A DNA stretch of 64,000 nucleotides, taken from Jingyaoa shaoxingensis (GTDB taxonomy: Bacteria; Bacillota; Clostridia; Lachnospirales; Lachnospiraceae). Below are positions 43,987-53,166 of this stretch, piece after piece. Below the pieces are notes generated by a model. It was not told the origin of the DNA. It did no database searches and was given only the letters and a program-made list of their open reading frames with translations. Position numbers and translations under genes: made by a program. Numbering within the stretch: position 1 is the first letter of the stretch; every line of letters starts with the position of its first letter. The stretch is from assembly GCF_014385005.1 (NCBI RefSeq), contig NZ_JACRSZ010000001.1, positions 434,001 through 498,000 on the forward strand, in the 5' to 3' direction.

Positions 43987-45252
43987 CTACACCAGCAGTT
44001 TTACTGCCCATGGTGGCACCAGATCCATCTTCTGTGTCTGTTCCAGAAATACAAAAGCGCATCTGTATTCCGGTGCACTTCTGGGATATATCCCATCTCC
44101 GTCTGTAAAATAAATCAGAGCTTTCAGGTCTTTTAATTCCTTTTTCTGCCGCTGTTCCTGTACATAGGCGAACACCGGACGGAAGTCCGTTCCACCTCTT
44201 CCCTGTATCCGGATATTCCGGCTGTAATTCTTCCACTCTTCTTCTGAATGTATCACAACCACATCCTGAATACAACAGTCACATTGGATAATATATACCT
44301 TCATTTTATGGAAGAAATTCTCACGGTTACTTAAGATGCTGTAGGTCTCTGCCAAAAATTGCTGAACCGTCTCACTGCTGCAGGAACCTGATGTATCAAT
44401 GGCAATCACCAGTTCTTCCATTCGATTGACTTCCTTATATTCCAGCGGTTCAATCAGCGGCATATCCCCGTATTCTTCCATTCCAAAATGATAAAAAATG
44501 TAATCAAAACTTTCCAGATCCAGTTCTACCTCTTCTCTTGGAAAGGTGAACTGTTTCAAAAACTTCTTATAATCATAACGGCTTTTCGCTGCTGGCTGAA
44601 GATATTCCGTTTTGTCTCCCTTCTGAGATCCCCGTTTTCGTTTCTGGTCATGCCGGTTCTGCCCGGTATAGGCAAGCACCTTCTCCCATTTCCGCTTTGT
44701 CTTTGCTCTCCGTTCTCCACCGGAGCTTTCATACCAGTTATCATGCCGGTCAAAAACAAACCATGTATACAGCTGTTCATTACTTTCATGGAACTCTTTT
44801 TTCTCCAGCATCTGATAGATCTGCTGGGCACTGCATTTTTTCCCGCCAAAACTGTAGATGAAACGATTCCGAGCCAGATCCTCCGGCAGTGCCAGTTCCT
44901 GTATCTGCTCCCCTTCAATTACCAGTTCCACTGCAATGTCACATGCCAGATTCCACAGATCCGGTTTTATCCCTTTTTCCGGGAAAATATGCAGATACAG
45001 ACAATGGAGCAGCATGTGCAGATATCCTCTCACTACTCTTGCCGGATCCTGCCGATAGTGTTTGAGAAGATATCCACATTCTGCTATGAAATTTTCCCCA
45101 TCTGTGGAAATCTGATTTTCTTTCTCCGTGCATCGGTATCCCACACTGGCAAATGCCCCGTCCAGATAAGGGAAGTAATGATACAACTCATTTCTGCAAT
45201 TCTGCAGAATCTCGGTACATAATCGTTGTCTTTTTAATTCATTTTCATCCAT
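43987..45252 (-). CDS. DUF2201-like VWA protein with metallopeptidase-like domain
   Basis: 421 aa. The N-terminal half has HMLLHCLYLH in the region of the putative metallopeptidase domain. The C-terminal half is a VWA-like domain with the MIDAS start VIAIDTSGSCSS and YFTDGDG. This domain pair is found beside MoxR ATPases. The start was chosen at MDENELKRQ, which forms TAATG with the stop of the upstream gene; a start four codons earlier is possible. Function of the system unknown. Confidence 0.85.
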   Translation of the reverse strand: MDENELKRQRLCTEILQNCRNELYHYFPYLDGAFASVGYRCTEKENQISTDGENFIAECGYLLKHYRQDPARVVRGYLHMLLHCLYLHIFPEKGIKPDLWNLACDIAVELVIEGEQIQELALPEDLARNRFIYSFGGKKCSAQQIYQMLEKKEFHESNEQLYTWFVFDRHDNWYESSGGERRAKTKRKWEKVLAYTGQNRHDQKRKRGSQKGDKTEYLQPAAKSRYDYKKFLKQFTFPREEVELDLESFDYIFYHFGMEEYGDMPLIEPLEYKEVNRMEELVIAIDTSGSCSSETVQQFLAETYSILSNRENFFHKMKVYIIQCDCCIQDVVVIHSEEEWKNYSRNIRIQGRGGTDFRPVFAYVQEQRQKKELKDLKALIYFTDGDGIYPRSAPEYRCAFVFLEQTQKMDLVPPWAVKLLV

Positions 45253-45683
45253 TACAGTTCCCACTCTTCTTCCTGATAACCATAGCGGGTATCTTTCAAC
45301 TTCATCAGATACACCAGTGCCTGTAACTTCTGCCGCTCTCTGGCAGTCCGGATAAAATCTTCCACTTCCTTCTGGCCAAACCAGCCTGCCTGTTCCAGTA
45401 CTTCGATTTTGTCCGGTTCATCTTCTTCAATCAGTGTCTCTACGGCATTGCGGATACGGGGCTTCAAATACTCTGCATATGCTCTTTTGGACTCCGGATC
45501 CCCTCCGTCTTTTAAGAAAAATCCCCACAACGCAGTTGCCATCTTCACCGGCTCCTGCTTCGTCTCGGAGAACTTCTTCCATACCCGGGCAGCTTCTGCT
45601 TCCGGGCTGTCTTTCCCGCTTCTCATACGGAGACTGGAAGTGACCACTGCCACATTCATCTGATAACGGCTCATCTCTCGCAT
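45252..45683 (-). CDS. Hypothetical protein linked to the MoxR/VWA pair
   Basis: 143 aa, no family recognised. Helix-rich and charged, with VLEQAGWFGQKEVEDFIRTARE near the C-terminus, a pattern of HEAT-like or adaptor helices. It is translationally coupled to the VWA gene (TAATG overlap) and almost touches the Cof-type gene upstream (1-nt gap). It is probably a third component of the MoxR/VWA unit (inference). Start at the first of two ATGs three codons apart. Confidence 0.7.
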   Translation of the reverse strand: MREMSRYQMNVAVVTSSLRMRSGKDSPEAEAARVWKKFSETKQEPVKMATALWGFFLKDGGDPESKRAYAEYLKPRIRNAVETLIEEDEPDKIEVLEQAGWFGQKEVEDFIRTARERQKLQALVYLMKLKDTRYGYQEEEWEL

Positions 45684-45684
45684 A

Positions 45685-46518
45685 TTATACGCTTCCTTTC
45701 AGAAGATCTTCGATAACTTTTGCCACGCCGTCCCGGTCATTGCTCTCTGCAGTCAGATCTGCCGCTCTTTGCACTGTTTCTTCTGCATTAGCCATTGCCA
45801 CGCCGGTTCCTGCCATATTCAGCATTTCCAGATCATTCTCACTGTCACCAAAGGCCATCACCTGTTCTCTGGACAACTGCCACTGTTCCATCAGATGCAG
45901 CAGTGCCTGTGCCTTGCTGGTGTTTTTCCCGCCAACTTCCACATTATAGAGGAAGGAAGATGTGGGCGTTATCTCCGGATATTCCCGCAGCCTCTTCTGC
46001 CAGCGCAGTTTTTCTTCCAGCGTGTCAAAGTTCAGGTTAATATTCTCGATGCTGTCCTTATGCGCCCTCATAAACTCATAAATATCCGGCACCGGGTGTC
46101 TTGTAGTTTTCACATAAGTAATATCACGATCGCTTTTTCCAGCCAGTACTTTATCATAATAATCCTGTCCGATATAAGCGCTCCCTCCGGTACAGACTTC
46201 CGTATCCACCTTTTCTGTCTCTGCCATTTTCGTGATCTTCCACACTGCCTCTGCGGACAGATAATCCGCATGCAGAATCTGTCCATCCGGTATCTGATTA
46301 ATCACAGCACCATTGGAGGTAATGGCACAGGACAGTTCCTTCAGTTCCAAAACAGCAGGTGCCAGAGAAGAAAATGTTCTTCCGGTTGCCACCACCACGT
46401 AAATTCCCCGTTTTACTGCCTGTTCGATTGCATCTCTTGTGCGCCCCGTCAGCTCCTTTTTACTGTTCAGCGCAGTTCCATCCAGATCCATCGCAATGAG
46501 TCTGATATCCTGTTTCAT
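45685..46518 (-). CDS. Cof-type HAD-IIB phosphatase
   Basis: 277 aa. Motif I LIAMDLDGTALNSKKELT, motif II ATGRTFSSL-like (VVATGRTF), and motif IV VMAFGDSENDLEML define the Cof subfamily with a large C2 cap. These hydrolyse sugar phosphates, FMN or other small phosphates; the substrate is not readable. Ribosome binding site AAAAGG is 12 nt before the ATG, and it follows the GDPD gene by 17 nt. Confidence 0.9.
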   Translation of the reverse strand: MKQDIRLIAMDLDGTALNSKKELTGRTRDAIEQAVKRGIYVVVATGRTFSSLAPAVLELKELSCAITSNGAVINQIPDGQILHADYLSAEAVWKITKMAETEKVDTEVCTGGSAYIGQDYYDKVLAGKSDRDITYVKTTRHPVPDIYEFMRAHKDSIENINLNFDTLEEKLRWQKRLREYPEITPTSSFLYNVEVGGKNTSKAQALLHLMEQWQLSREQVMAFGDSENDLEMLNMAGTGVAMANAEETVQRAADLTAESNDRDGVAKVIEDLLKGSV

Positions 46519-46535
46519 GTTCTTTGGTTCCTTTT

Positions 46536-48359
46536 CTATAACTCTCTTAAGAATTTTACATACTGATTGATGACATCGTTGGTCTTGCCGTCATAGATAC
46601 ATTCCTTCACCAGCGCCACACGGTCAGTAATGATATTATCCACATTCAGATCAATCATACGGTTGATGATCTTTCGGTTATTCACTGTCCATACAAAGAT
46701 CTGTTTTCCTGCATTGTGTATTCTGGAAACCATAGACGGAGACACATTTCCCGCTTCCATACTGAAACTGTCTGCTGCTTTCAAACGGTTCACGTTTCCG
46801 TATGCCAGGCTCATCACATAAAGAGTGCTAATCTCCGGATCATACTCTTTTACTTTTTCCAGACAGCTGTACATCTGGGAGCTGACGACACAGGAATCTG
46901 CAAAATCCATTTCCCGTATCAGATCTACAACTGCTTTTTCTATATCTGTGTCATTTACGGAAGGCTTAATCTCAATATTCAGCCGGATATAATTCTCCTT
47001 CGCAAGTTCAATCACTTCTTCCAGACTTGGGATCTTCTCACCTGCAAAAGTATCACTGAAAAAACTGCCCGCATCCAGCTGCTCAATCTCATCAAAAGTC
47101 AGATTCCAGCTAAAGTCCCGCAGTCCAGTCGTCCGGTAAAAGCTGTGGTCATGCATGACAAATATCTTTCCATCCTTGCTCTGCTGTACATCCAGTTCAA
47201 TCCAGTCTGCCCCGAATTCTATGGCACCCTCAAATGCAGCCATGGTATTTTCCGGATAAAAGGCAGAGGCTCCTCTGTGGGCAGTCACTTCTGTGGTACG
47301 CAGATATTCCACCTGTGGGTTCATATGCTCCGTAGCAGAATTGTAAATCAATATTGTACAGATACACAGGGCTGTAATCAGAATCAATCCTTCTGTCATA
47401 CGTACTTTTTTACGGCTCTTTGCATCTACCGGCTGAACATCGATCTCCTTGTGACAGACCGGCTCCCCGTTGCTTTCTTTATGAAGATAATATAAAACAC
47501 TGATGGTAATATAACCGATCGGCGTCCCAACTGCAGCCACGATCAGCATAATGGCCTGCAAAAGTCCCCATACCGCCGAGGTATAGACATAATTCAAAAT
47601 ATGCAGTTGGGAAAATATTTTCGCTATTATCAGCACCAGCAGAATTCCAATCGCTGCCAGTATAAAATAACTGGCATAAAACAGCATCTGTACCCATACC
47701 AGAACCATGCCGTCCTTCCATTTATTCTTCCGGCTTAAATATCGGCTTTTCTCTTTCGACTGCAGATAATCGCAGTGTTCCAGTGTAAAGTAAGGAAACA
47801 TAAAGAGATACTGTAATCTGTGGATTCCAAACAAAAGCAACAAAACGAATCCCAGTAACAGCCAGTTTCTGGATGCCCGCAGTCCGCTTTTAATAAAATT
47901 CGGTAATGTTACGGTAGCCAGAATGTTTCCAATGACGCCCACACTCAGATATGGGAACAGGATCATCTGTCCACCAATGATTTTTTCATTGCCTTTTCGG
48001 AAAACCCGCTTCATATTTCTCCACGCAAAGCGAGTCGTCTGTAGTACCGTCACCTTTTCCTGTTCGTAGGAATGTGCTGCCAGAAAAAGCAATGCACTGG
48101 CATCGAACATCAAATACAGACAGACTGTCAGAACCACTGCCACAAAGATTACCAGAGTAAATGGATTCTTCAGAAAACGCTTCAGATTCTCAAGCGTCAG
48201 GTAATGATAGCCCATCATCTTCATAATCCACTGACTCAGTCCGTAGATAGACGGAACCACAATGGCACCGCCCAGCAGCTTGTAAAGCAGTTCAAATCCC
48301 AGAAGGGACTTCCAGTTATATTTTAGTAACAATAAAACAAGTTTAATTTTTTTTTGCAT
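46536..48359 (-). CDS. Glycerophosphodiester phosphodiesterase with membrane domain
   Basis: 607 aa. The N-terminal ~330 residues form a six-to-eight-helix membrane domain of the GDPD-associated type. The C-terminal domain begins TAHRGASAFYPENT (His361), continues with DWIELDVQQSKDGK and VMHDHSFYRTTG, and holds the catalytic His, Glu and Asp of GDPD enzymes. It probably cleaves glycerophosphodiesters or teichoic-type polymers at the membrane; the exact substrate is not known. The start follows AGTAGAGA. It is co-directional with the acetyltransferase upstream (3-nt gap). Confidence 0.92.
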   Translation of the reverse strand: MQKKIKLVLLLLKYNWKSLLGFELLYKLLGGAIVVPSIYGLSQWIMKMMGYHYLTLENLKRFLKNPFTLVIFVAVVLTVCLYLMFDASALLFLAAHSYEQEKVTVLQTTRFAWRNMKRVFRKGNEKIIGGQMILFPYLSVGVIGNILATVTLPNFIKSGLRASRNWLLLGFVLLLLFGIHRLQYLFMFPYFTLEHCDYLQSKEKSRYLSRKNKWKDGMVLVWVQMLFYASYFILAAIGILLVLIIAKIFSQLHILNYVYTSAVWGLLQAIMLIVAAVGTPIGYITISVLYYLHKESNGEPVCHKEIDVQPVDAKSRKKVRMTEGLILITALCICTILIYNSATEHMNPQVEYLRTTEVTAHRGASAFYPENTMAAFEGAIEFGADWIELDVQQSKDGKIFVMHDHSFYRTTGLRDFSWNLTFDEIEQLDAGSFFSDTFAGEKIPSLEEVIELAKENYIRLNIEIKPSVNDTDIEKAVVDLIREMDFADSCVVSSQMYSCLEKVKEYDPEISTLYVMSLAYGNVNRLKAADSFSMEAGNVSPSMVSRIHNAGKQIFVWTVNNRKIINRMIDLNVDNIITDRVALVKECIYDGKTNDVINQYVKFLREL

Positions 48360-48362
48360 TCT

Positions 48363-49133
48363 CTACTTCTCAATTCCAAAATACTTCTTCAGCCATTCTT
48401 TTTTCTCTTCTTCAGAATGACATTCCTCTGTCACTTTTTCTCCCTGTCTCTGAAGACTCAACGTATGATCAATCAGGGATCGATTTCCTTCCTTTGTATA
48501 CAAATTGATCACCGGTTTGGATGCAAAGAAAGAGTCATCTGCCCGTGCACAGAAGAAATTCATAATCGCATAATCTGCATCTTCTGCCCTTTGATTCTGA
48601 AAACGCATCATCTCATGATATTCTCCGTGATAACACTTCTTCAGAATCACCATATCACCGGTTTCCCCCTGACCTGTCACGATCTGATAGCTTTCTCCCT
48701 GAATCTCATATTCGCCATCTGTCAGAGGGGTCACACCCTTTGGTCCCGGTCCTCCATATCCCACATCGCAGAGATACGGTCTGTTTTCCAGTGTCACCAC
48801 TGTTGCACGGTGCAGCAGTGCTGCCGGTTCTTCCCTCATCCAGGTAATCCGAACTGCCACCGGCATTACCTGAAATCCGCAGCCCTTCAGCAGTTCAAAA
48901 AACAGTTTATTTAATTCAAAACACCAGCCGCCCCGCTTATGCCGGATGATCTTCTCAAATAAAACATGTTCATCCAGTGACGGAACCAGATGATCCTCAC
49001 AGGCATCCAGGTTCTCAAAAGGAATCGCAGCCAGATGAGCCAGAATCAGTTCATCCAGACACTGAGGCGTGCGCGCTATCTCCCCTGTATATCCAATTCT
49101 TTTCAGATATTCTCTGCATTGTGCTTCATTCAT
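48363..49133 (-). CDS. nat: Arylamine N-acetyltransferase
   Basis: 256 aa. The catalytic triad is visible: Cys71 in RGGWCFELN, His108 in LLHRATVV, Asp123 in LCDVGYGG. These enzymes move an acetyl group from acetyl-CoA to aromatic amines and hydrazines (xenobiotic handling; in gut bacteria also drugs such as 5-aminosalicylate). The start MNEAQCREYL follows GGGGGA at 8 nt; an upstream ATG would add 28 residues without a ribosome binding site. Divergent from the Rrf2 gene, with overlapping promoters. Confidence 0.93.
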   Translation of the reverse strand: MNEAQCREYLKRIGYTGEIARTPQCLDELILAHLAAIPFENLDACEDHLVPSLDEHVLFEKIIRHKRGGWCFELNKLFFELLKGCGFQVMPVAVRITWMREEPAALLHRATVVTLENRPYLCDVGYGGPGPKGVTPLTDGEYEIQGESYQIVTGQGETGDMVILKKCYHGEYHEMMRFQNQRAEDADYAIMNFFCARADDSFFASKPVINLYTKEGNRSLIDHTLSLQRQGEKVTEECHSEEEKKEWLKKYFGIEK

Positions 49134-49178
49134 AACATTATCCCCCAATCCGCATTTCAAAAACCTCGCATATGTTTT

Positions 49179-49230
49179 ATTGTACCACGAATCTTTTTCA
49201 GTGTACAATCCTATCATTTCACGGTATAAT
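49179..49230. promoter_or_regulatory. Overlapping divergent promoters of nat and the Rrf2 regulator
   Basis: Minus strand: TTGTAC (49203-49208), 18-nt spacer, TACAAT (49179-49184), facing nat. Plus strand: TATAAT (49225-49230) with TGTACA (49202-49207) 17 nt before. The two -35 boxes share the same TGTACA palindrome, so a regulator bound there would affect both genes. Confidence 0.65.
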
Positions 49231-49262
49231 AAAAATATGATTTGTTAAAGGAGATTACTTTT

Positions 49263-49670
49263 ATGATATCTACGAAAGCTCGTTACGCTCTCCGTGTGAT
49301 GCTGGATCTGGCACAGCAGCCTTCTGACCAGTATATTCCTCTGAAGGCGATTGCCCAGCGGCAGAATATTTCCGAAAAGTACTTGGAGATTATTTTAAAA
49401 AATCTGGTGAAGGCCCAGTTCCTGAAGGGGCTGCGTGGAAAAGGCGGCGGTTATATGCTGACGAAAAAGCCGGAAGAATATCTGATAGGAGAAATTATTG
49501 AACTGACAGACGGTCCACTGGTTTCTGTTGCATGTAATATGCCAGGGGCAGAAGAATGTAAAAGAAAGGACCAGTGTATCACTCTCCCGCTGTGGCAGAA
49601 GTATGACACCATGGTCCATGATTTCTTTTTCCATATTACTTTAAAAGATCTGCTGGAGGGGAACTACTAA
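49263..49670 (+). CDS. Rrf2 family transcriptional regulator
   Basis: 135 aa. Winged-helix start MISTKARYALRVMLDLA, KYLEIILKNLV recognition region and RGKGGGYML wing are typical of Rrf2/IscR/CymR. Three cysteines (Cys91, Cys99, Cys105) have the C-x7-C-x5-C spacing of Fe-S binding members, so it could sense iron-sulfur status or redox. The start was placed at MISTKAR, 10 nt after AAAGGAG; an ATG 7 codons earlier is less likely. It may repress itself and nat through the shared promoter (inference). Confidence 0.9.
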   Translation: MISTKARYALRVMLDLAQQPSDQYIPLKAIAQRQNISEKYLEIILKNLVKAQFLKGLRGKGGGYMLTKKPEEYLIGEIIELTDGPLVSVACNMPGAEECKRKDQCITLPLWQKYDTMVHDFFFHITLKDLLEGNY

Positions 49671-49684
49671 GGTTCCCCTTTTTT
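49657..49684 (+). terminator. Terminator of the Rrf2 gene, overlapping the end of the convergent ABC gene
   Basis: Stem AGGGGAAC/GTTCCCCT with a 7-nt loop followed by TTTTTT on the plus strand. The stop codons of both genes lie inside it. Confidence 0.85.
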
Positions 49685-51445
49685 CGTATTGTTTGTATCA
49701 GCAGAATTTTCCAATAGCTTCTTTAAACAGCCCTTCTTTTCCATCAATTCTTCAAAAGTTCCCGTCTCTGCCACTTTTCCGTGTTCCAGGCAGATGATCC
49801 GGTCTGCCGACTTAATAGTGGAAAGTCTGTGGGCTATCATCACAACCGTTCTGTTCTGCGTACTTTGCTGTATTGATTCCTGAATATTTCTTTCATTTTC
49901 TGTATCCAGATTGGATACTGCTTCATCCAGAATCAGAATGGGTGAACCTTTTAACAATGCCCGTGCTATAGCGATTCTCTGTCTCTGTCCTCCTGATAAC
50001 TTTACTCCACCCTCTCCGGCAACAGTCTGATATCCATCCGGCAATTCCATAATAAACTCATGGGCAAACGCTTCTTTTGCAGCTTCTATTACTTCTTCGT
50101 CTGTTGCTCCACTTCTTCCAAGTCTTATGTTCTCAAGAATTGATATCTGAAATAAATATACATCCTGCAGCACTGTCCCATACATTTCATTCAGACTTTT
50201 CAGTGACATATCCCGAATATCTTTTCCTCCGATACGAATACAGCCTTTTTCCGGATCCCAGTTGCGCAGCAACAGCTGAATACAGGTACTTTTTCCTGCA
50301 CCGGATGCACCTGCAATTGCCACATGTTCTCCAGGGTGGATATGAAAAGACAGATCATCAGCTGCCAGATCCAGTTCTTCACGATAACGGAAGCTTACAT
50401 GATCAAACTGAATCTCCGGTGTCAATTTCCCTGCCTCTACATCTTTTCCTGTATCCTCTACCAGAGGCTCTGCCTCCAACACCCGGTAAATGCGATCCGC
50501 TGCTGCAAAAATCAGTCCAAAATTTCTTGCCGTATTGCAGATTTCAATGACAGGTCCCAGAATCGTTGCGGACAACACCACAATGATCGTATACATAGAG
50601 GCTGGCATTCCATCTTTTCCCACATACCATGCTGCTATCAGTGCAGCCACAAGCCCGGATACTCCAAGCACCATTTGGAGCAGCATTCCTTCTGTACCCA
50701 GCCGTTTGCTGTATGAAAACTGCTTTTTATACATGCGTTCCAGGTATGCTCTGTTCTTTTCCTCGTATCCTGTTCGATAATTCAGAGTCAGTATTTCTTT
50801 TAACCCCTGCACACCCTCCAATGTTACTGCATTGGCATCTGCCAGAGCTTCCCGGACTTCTTTTCCCTGTTCATCTGCTTTCTTTTTCCTCCATATCGGT
50901 ATGATAACCGCTGCTACTGCAAAAAGAAACATTACCAGATCCAGAATCGGAAGTATCTGCCATAAAATGATCATTAAAATAAGAGGTGTAATGATTGCCA
51001 CTAAAACACTTCCAAAAGTATGAGCAAAAAACCATTCCATGATCTCCACATCACTCATTAATGTAGACGCCAGCTGTCCGGAGCGCATATTCAGCAATAT
51101 TGCCGGTGATACTCTTTCTATGGAATCAAACAACTGTATTCGAAAATCAGCCAGAACCTTAAATGCCACATCGTGGCAAATCCACATTTCCAACGCATAG
51201 AATAAAATACGGATGATAATTGCCGCAATTGTTGCTGCAATCACGTGATTCAGTTCCTGCATCAGTTTTCCATCAATTGCCAGTCCCACCGTCCATGCCC
51301 CAAGCACAGATGCAGCCACAATTGATAACTGATTTCCCACACCTGCCCCAACTGCAGCTACCATACGCAAACGATATTTTTTCAGCCTTTTTGAGAGCCG
51401 TATGACATTTTTCAGTCTTGTAAATTTCTTTTCTTCTTTATTCAT
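49667..51445 (-). CDS. ABC transporter, fused membrane-ATPase half (second of pair)
   Basis: 592 aa. Six-helix membrane domain (about residues 25-330), ATPase with Walker A GASGAGKST, signature LSGGQRQR, Walker B ILILDEAVSNLD (Val in place of Thr/Ser). It forms a heterodimer with the gene upstream (8-nt overlap). Architecture is that of exporters, but pairs of this type next to methyltransferases and an AraC regulator include yersiniabactin-type importers (YbtP/YbtQ). Here it could move a metal chelate; direction is undetermined. Last gene of the cobalamin-riboswitch operon. Confidence 0.88.
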   Translation of the reverse strand: MNKEEKKFTRLKNVIRLSKRLKKYRLRMVAAVGAGVGNQLSIVAASVLGAWTVGLAIDGKLMQELNHVIAATIAAIIIRILFYALEMWICHDVAFKVLADFRIQLFDSIERVSPAILLNMRSGQLASTLMSDVEIMEWFFAHTFGSVLVAIITPLILMIILWQILPILDLVMFLFAVAAVIIPIWRKKKADEQGKEVREALADANAVTLEGVQGLKEILTLNYRTGYEEKNRAYLERMYKKQFSYSKRLGTEGMLLQMVLGVSGLVAALIAAWYVGKDGMPASMYTIIVVLSATILGPVIEICNTARNFGLIFAAADRIYRVLEAEPLVEDTGKDVEAGKLTPEIQFDHVSFRYREELDLAADDLSFHIHPGEHVAIAGASGAGKSTCIQLLLRNWDPEKGCIRIGGKDIRDMSLKSLNEMYGTVLQDVYLFQISILENIRLGRSGATDEEVIEAAKEAFAHEFIMELPDGYQTVAGEGGVKLSGGQRQRIAIARALLKGSPILILDEAVSNLDTENERNIQESIQQSTQNRTVVMIAHRLSTIKSADRIICLEHGKVAETGTFEELMEKKGCLKKLLENSADTNNTKKGEP

Positions 51446-53165
51446 AACTTTGTGCCCTCACCAGATTCTGATAAATTTGATCTTTCTGCAGTAATTCCTC
51501 ATGTGTTCCGCATCCTTCAACAAGTCCATTCTGCATGACATAAATCCGGTCTGCATCCTCAATCGTCGTCATACGATGTGCGATCACCAGGGTTGTGCGG
51601 TCCTTCATCGCTTCTTTCAGCGCATTCTGTATTTCCTGTTCGTTTTTGCAGTCCACGCTGGAAGTTGCCTCGTCCAGAATCAGAATTGGCGCATTCTTCA
51701 GGATTGCTCTGGCAATGGCAATCCTTTGCCTTTCTCCTCCGGAAAGCGTAGCTCCCCGTTCTCCCACCAATGTATCATACCCATTTGGAAGATTTACAAT
51801 GAATTCATGGACATTTGCCGCCATAGCTGCCTGTATGATCTCCGCGTCCGATGCCTCTGGTCTGGCCATCCGGATATTATCCCTTACCGTACCATAAAAC
51901 AGAAAACTATCCTGAAATACTACCGAAATCTGGCTTCTCAGATAATCCGATTCGAAGCTTTCCAACGCTTTCCCATCAATCTGAATTCTGTTTTTTTCTG
52001 TTTCATAAAATCCGAGGAGTAAATTTACAATTGTGGATTTCCCGGATCCTGACTTTCCTGCAATTGCAGTAACCTTACCAGATTCAAACACCATATCCAC
52101 ATTTTTTAAGACATCTGCCCCATCCTTTTCATACTGAAATGACAGATTTCGCAATACAATTTCCGGTTTCTCTCCAATTCCCGTAGTCTGCAGGTTCTCT
52201 TTTGTTTTTTCCGGAACCGGATAATCCAGAACATACAATAATTCCTCAGCGACTGATAATCCTGTATAACTGTTATGCCAGTAAATACTTAAATCGTTCA
52301 TCGGTTTCAGACATTCACCTGCCAGAAACAGAACCTGTATCAGTACTGCATAGGGAATCTTTCCCTGAGCCACATGGATGGCAGACAACAGGATACTGAT
52401 ACTGGTTCCTGCTGTAATGCAGATTGTAATTAAAGTGGAATCTGAAAGTGATATTCCCAGATTTCTCATGGATTCTGCCGCAAATCCAATGGCCTGATCT
52501 TTCAGCCTTTTTCCTTCTTTCTTGCTGACTCCCAGGGATTTCAGGGTACTCATTCCCTGCATATCATCGATATACTGTGCATTTAACTGTGCATATTCTT
52601 TCCAGTACAGCACCATGACATCCGATACTGCCGGCATGAATACATGCGGTACAATGACCGTGACCGCCGACATGAAAAACAGCAGAAGCCCTACCGTCCG
52701 ATCCAGTCGGCACATAAAAGTGGTAACAAATATTGTGGTAAAAATAACCACCGCAATCTGTGGTATATACTGAGTCAAAAAGGCTTCCAGCGATTCCACA
52801 CCATCGGTAATCAATGACTGGAGATTGCCGGTTCTCTGGTCATTCTTAAAGGATGGACCAAGAACCATTATCTTATCCAGAATCTGACTTCGAATCTCAT
52901 TTTTCACTTTCGCCGCATATTTTTTCAGGAAATACTCCTGATACTTTATCAAACCTGCCCTGATAAAAAGAGAAAGAAATTCTGCCAGAAAAAACAGTAG
53001 AATTTCTTTCATATTTCTTTTTTCGCATACTGCTATAACCATTTTTGCAAGAAACCAGGTCTGGGAAAACTGGGCACCCACTATGCCCAGTCCCAGTAAA
53101 ATCCGGATTGCGGTTTCTTTTTTTGCATATTTCAGAAAATATACTAATCGAAAAAAATGATTCAT
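51438..53165 (-). CDS. ABC transporter, fused membrane-ATPase half (first of pair)
   Basis: 575 aa, same plan as its partner: membrane domain about residues 20-310, ATPase with Walker A GKSGSGKST, signature LSGGERQR, Walker B ILILDEATSSVD. Both halves have complete motifs, so both ATP sites look active. It starts 1 nt after the methyltransferase gene and overlaps the partner by 8 nt, so the two are made in step. Confidence 0.9.
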   Translation of the reverse strand: MNHFFRLVYFLKYAKKETAIRILLGLGIVGAQFSQTWFLAKMVIAVCEKRNMKEILLFFLAEFLSLFIRAGLIKYQEYFLKKYAAKVKNEIRSQILDKIMVLGPSFKNDQRTGNLQSLITDGVESLEAFLTQYIPQIAVVIFTTIFVTTFMCRLDRTVGLLLFFMSAVTVIVPHVFMPAVSDVMVLYWKEYAQLNAQYIDDMQGMSTLKSLGVSKKEGKRLKDQAIGFAAESMRNLGISLSDSTLITICITAGTSISILLSAIHVAQGKIPYAVLIQVLFLAGECLKPMNDLSIYWHNSYTGLSVAEELLYVLDYPVPEKTKENLQTTGIGEKPEIVLRNLSFQYEKDGADVLKNVDMVFESGKVTAIAGKSGSGKSTIVNLLLGFYETEKNRIQIDGKALESFESDYLRSQISVVFQDSFLFYGTVRDNIRMARPEASDAEIIQAAMAANVHEFIVNLPNGYDTLVGERGATLSGGERQRIAIARAILKNAPILILDEATSSVDCKNEQEIQNALKEAMKDRTTLVIAHRMTTIEDADRIYVMQNGLVEGCGTHEELLQKDQIYQNLVRAQSYE

Positions 53166-53166
53166 C

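Noticed and set aside
49667..53165. CydDC-type cytochrome-assembly exporter pair
   Set aside because: Two fused ABC halves fit, but the cobalamin riboswitch, SBP and methyltransferase neighbours and lack of cyd genes argue for metal-chelate transport.
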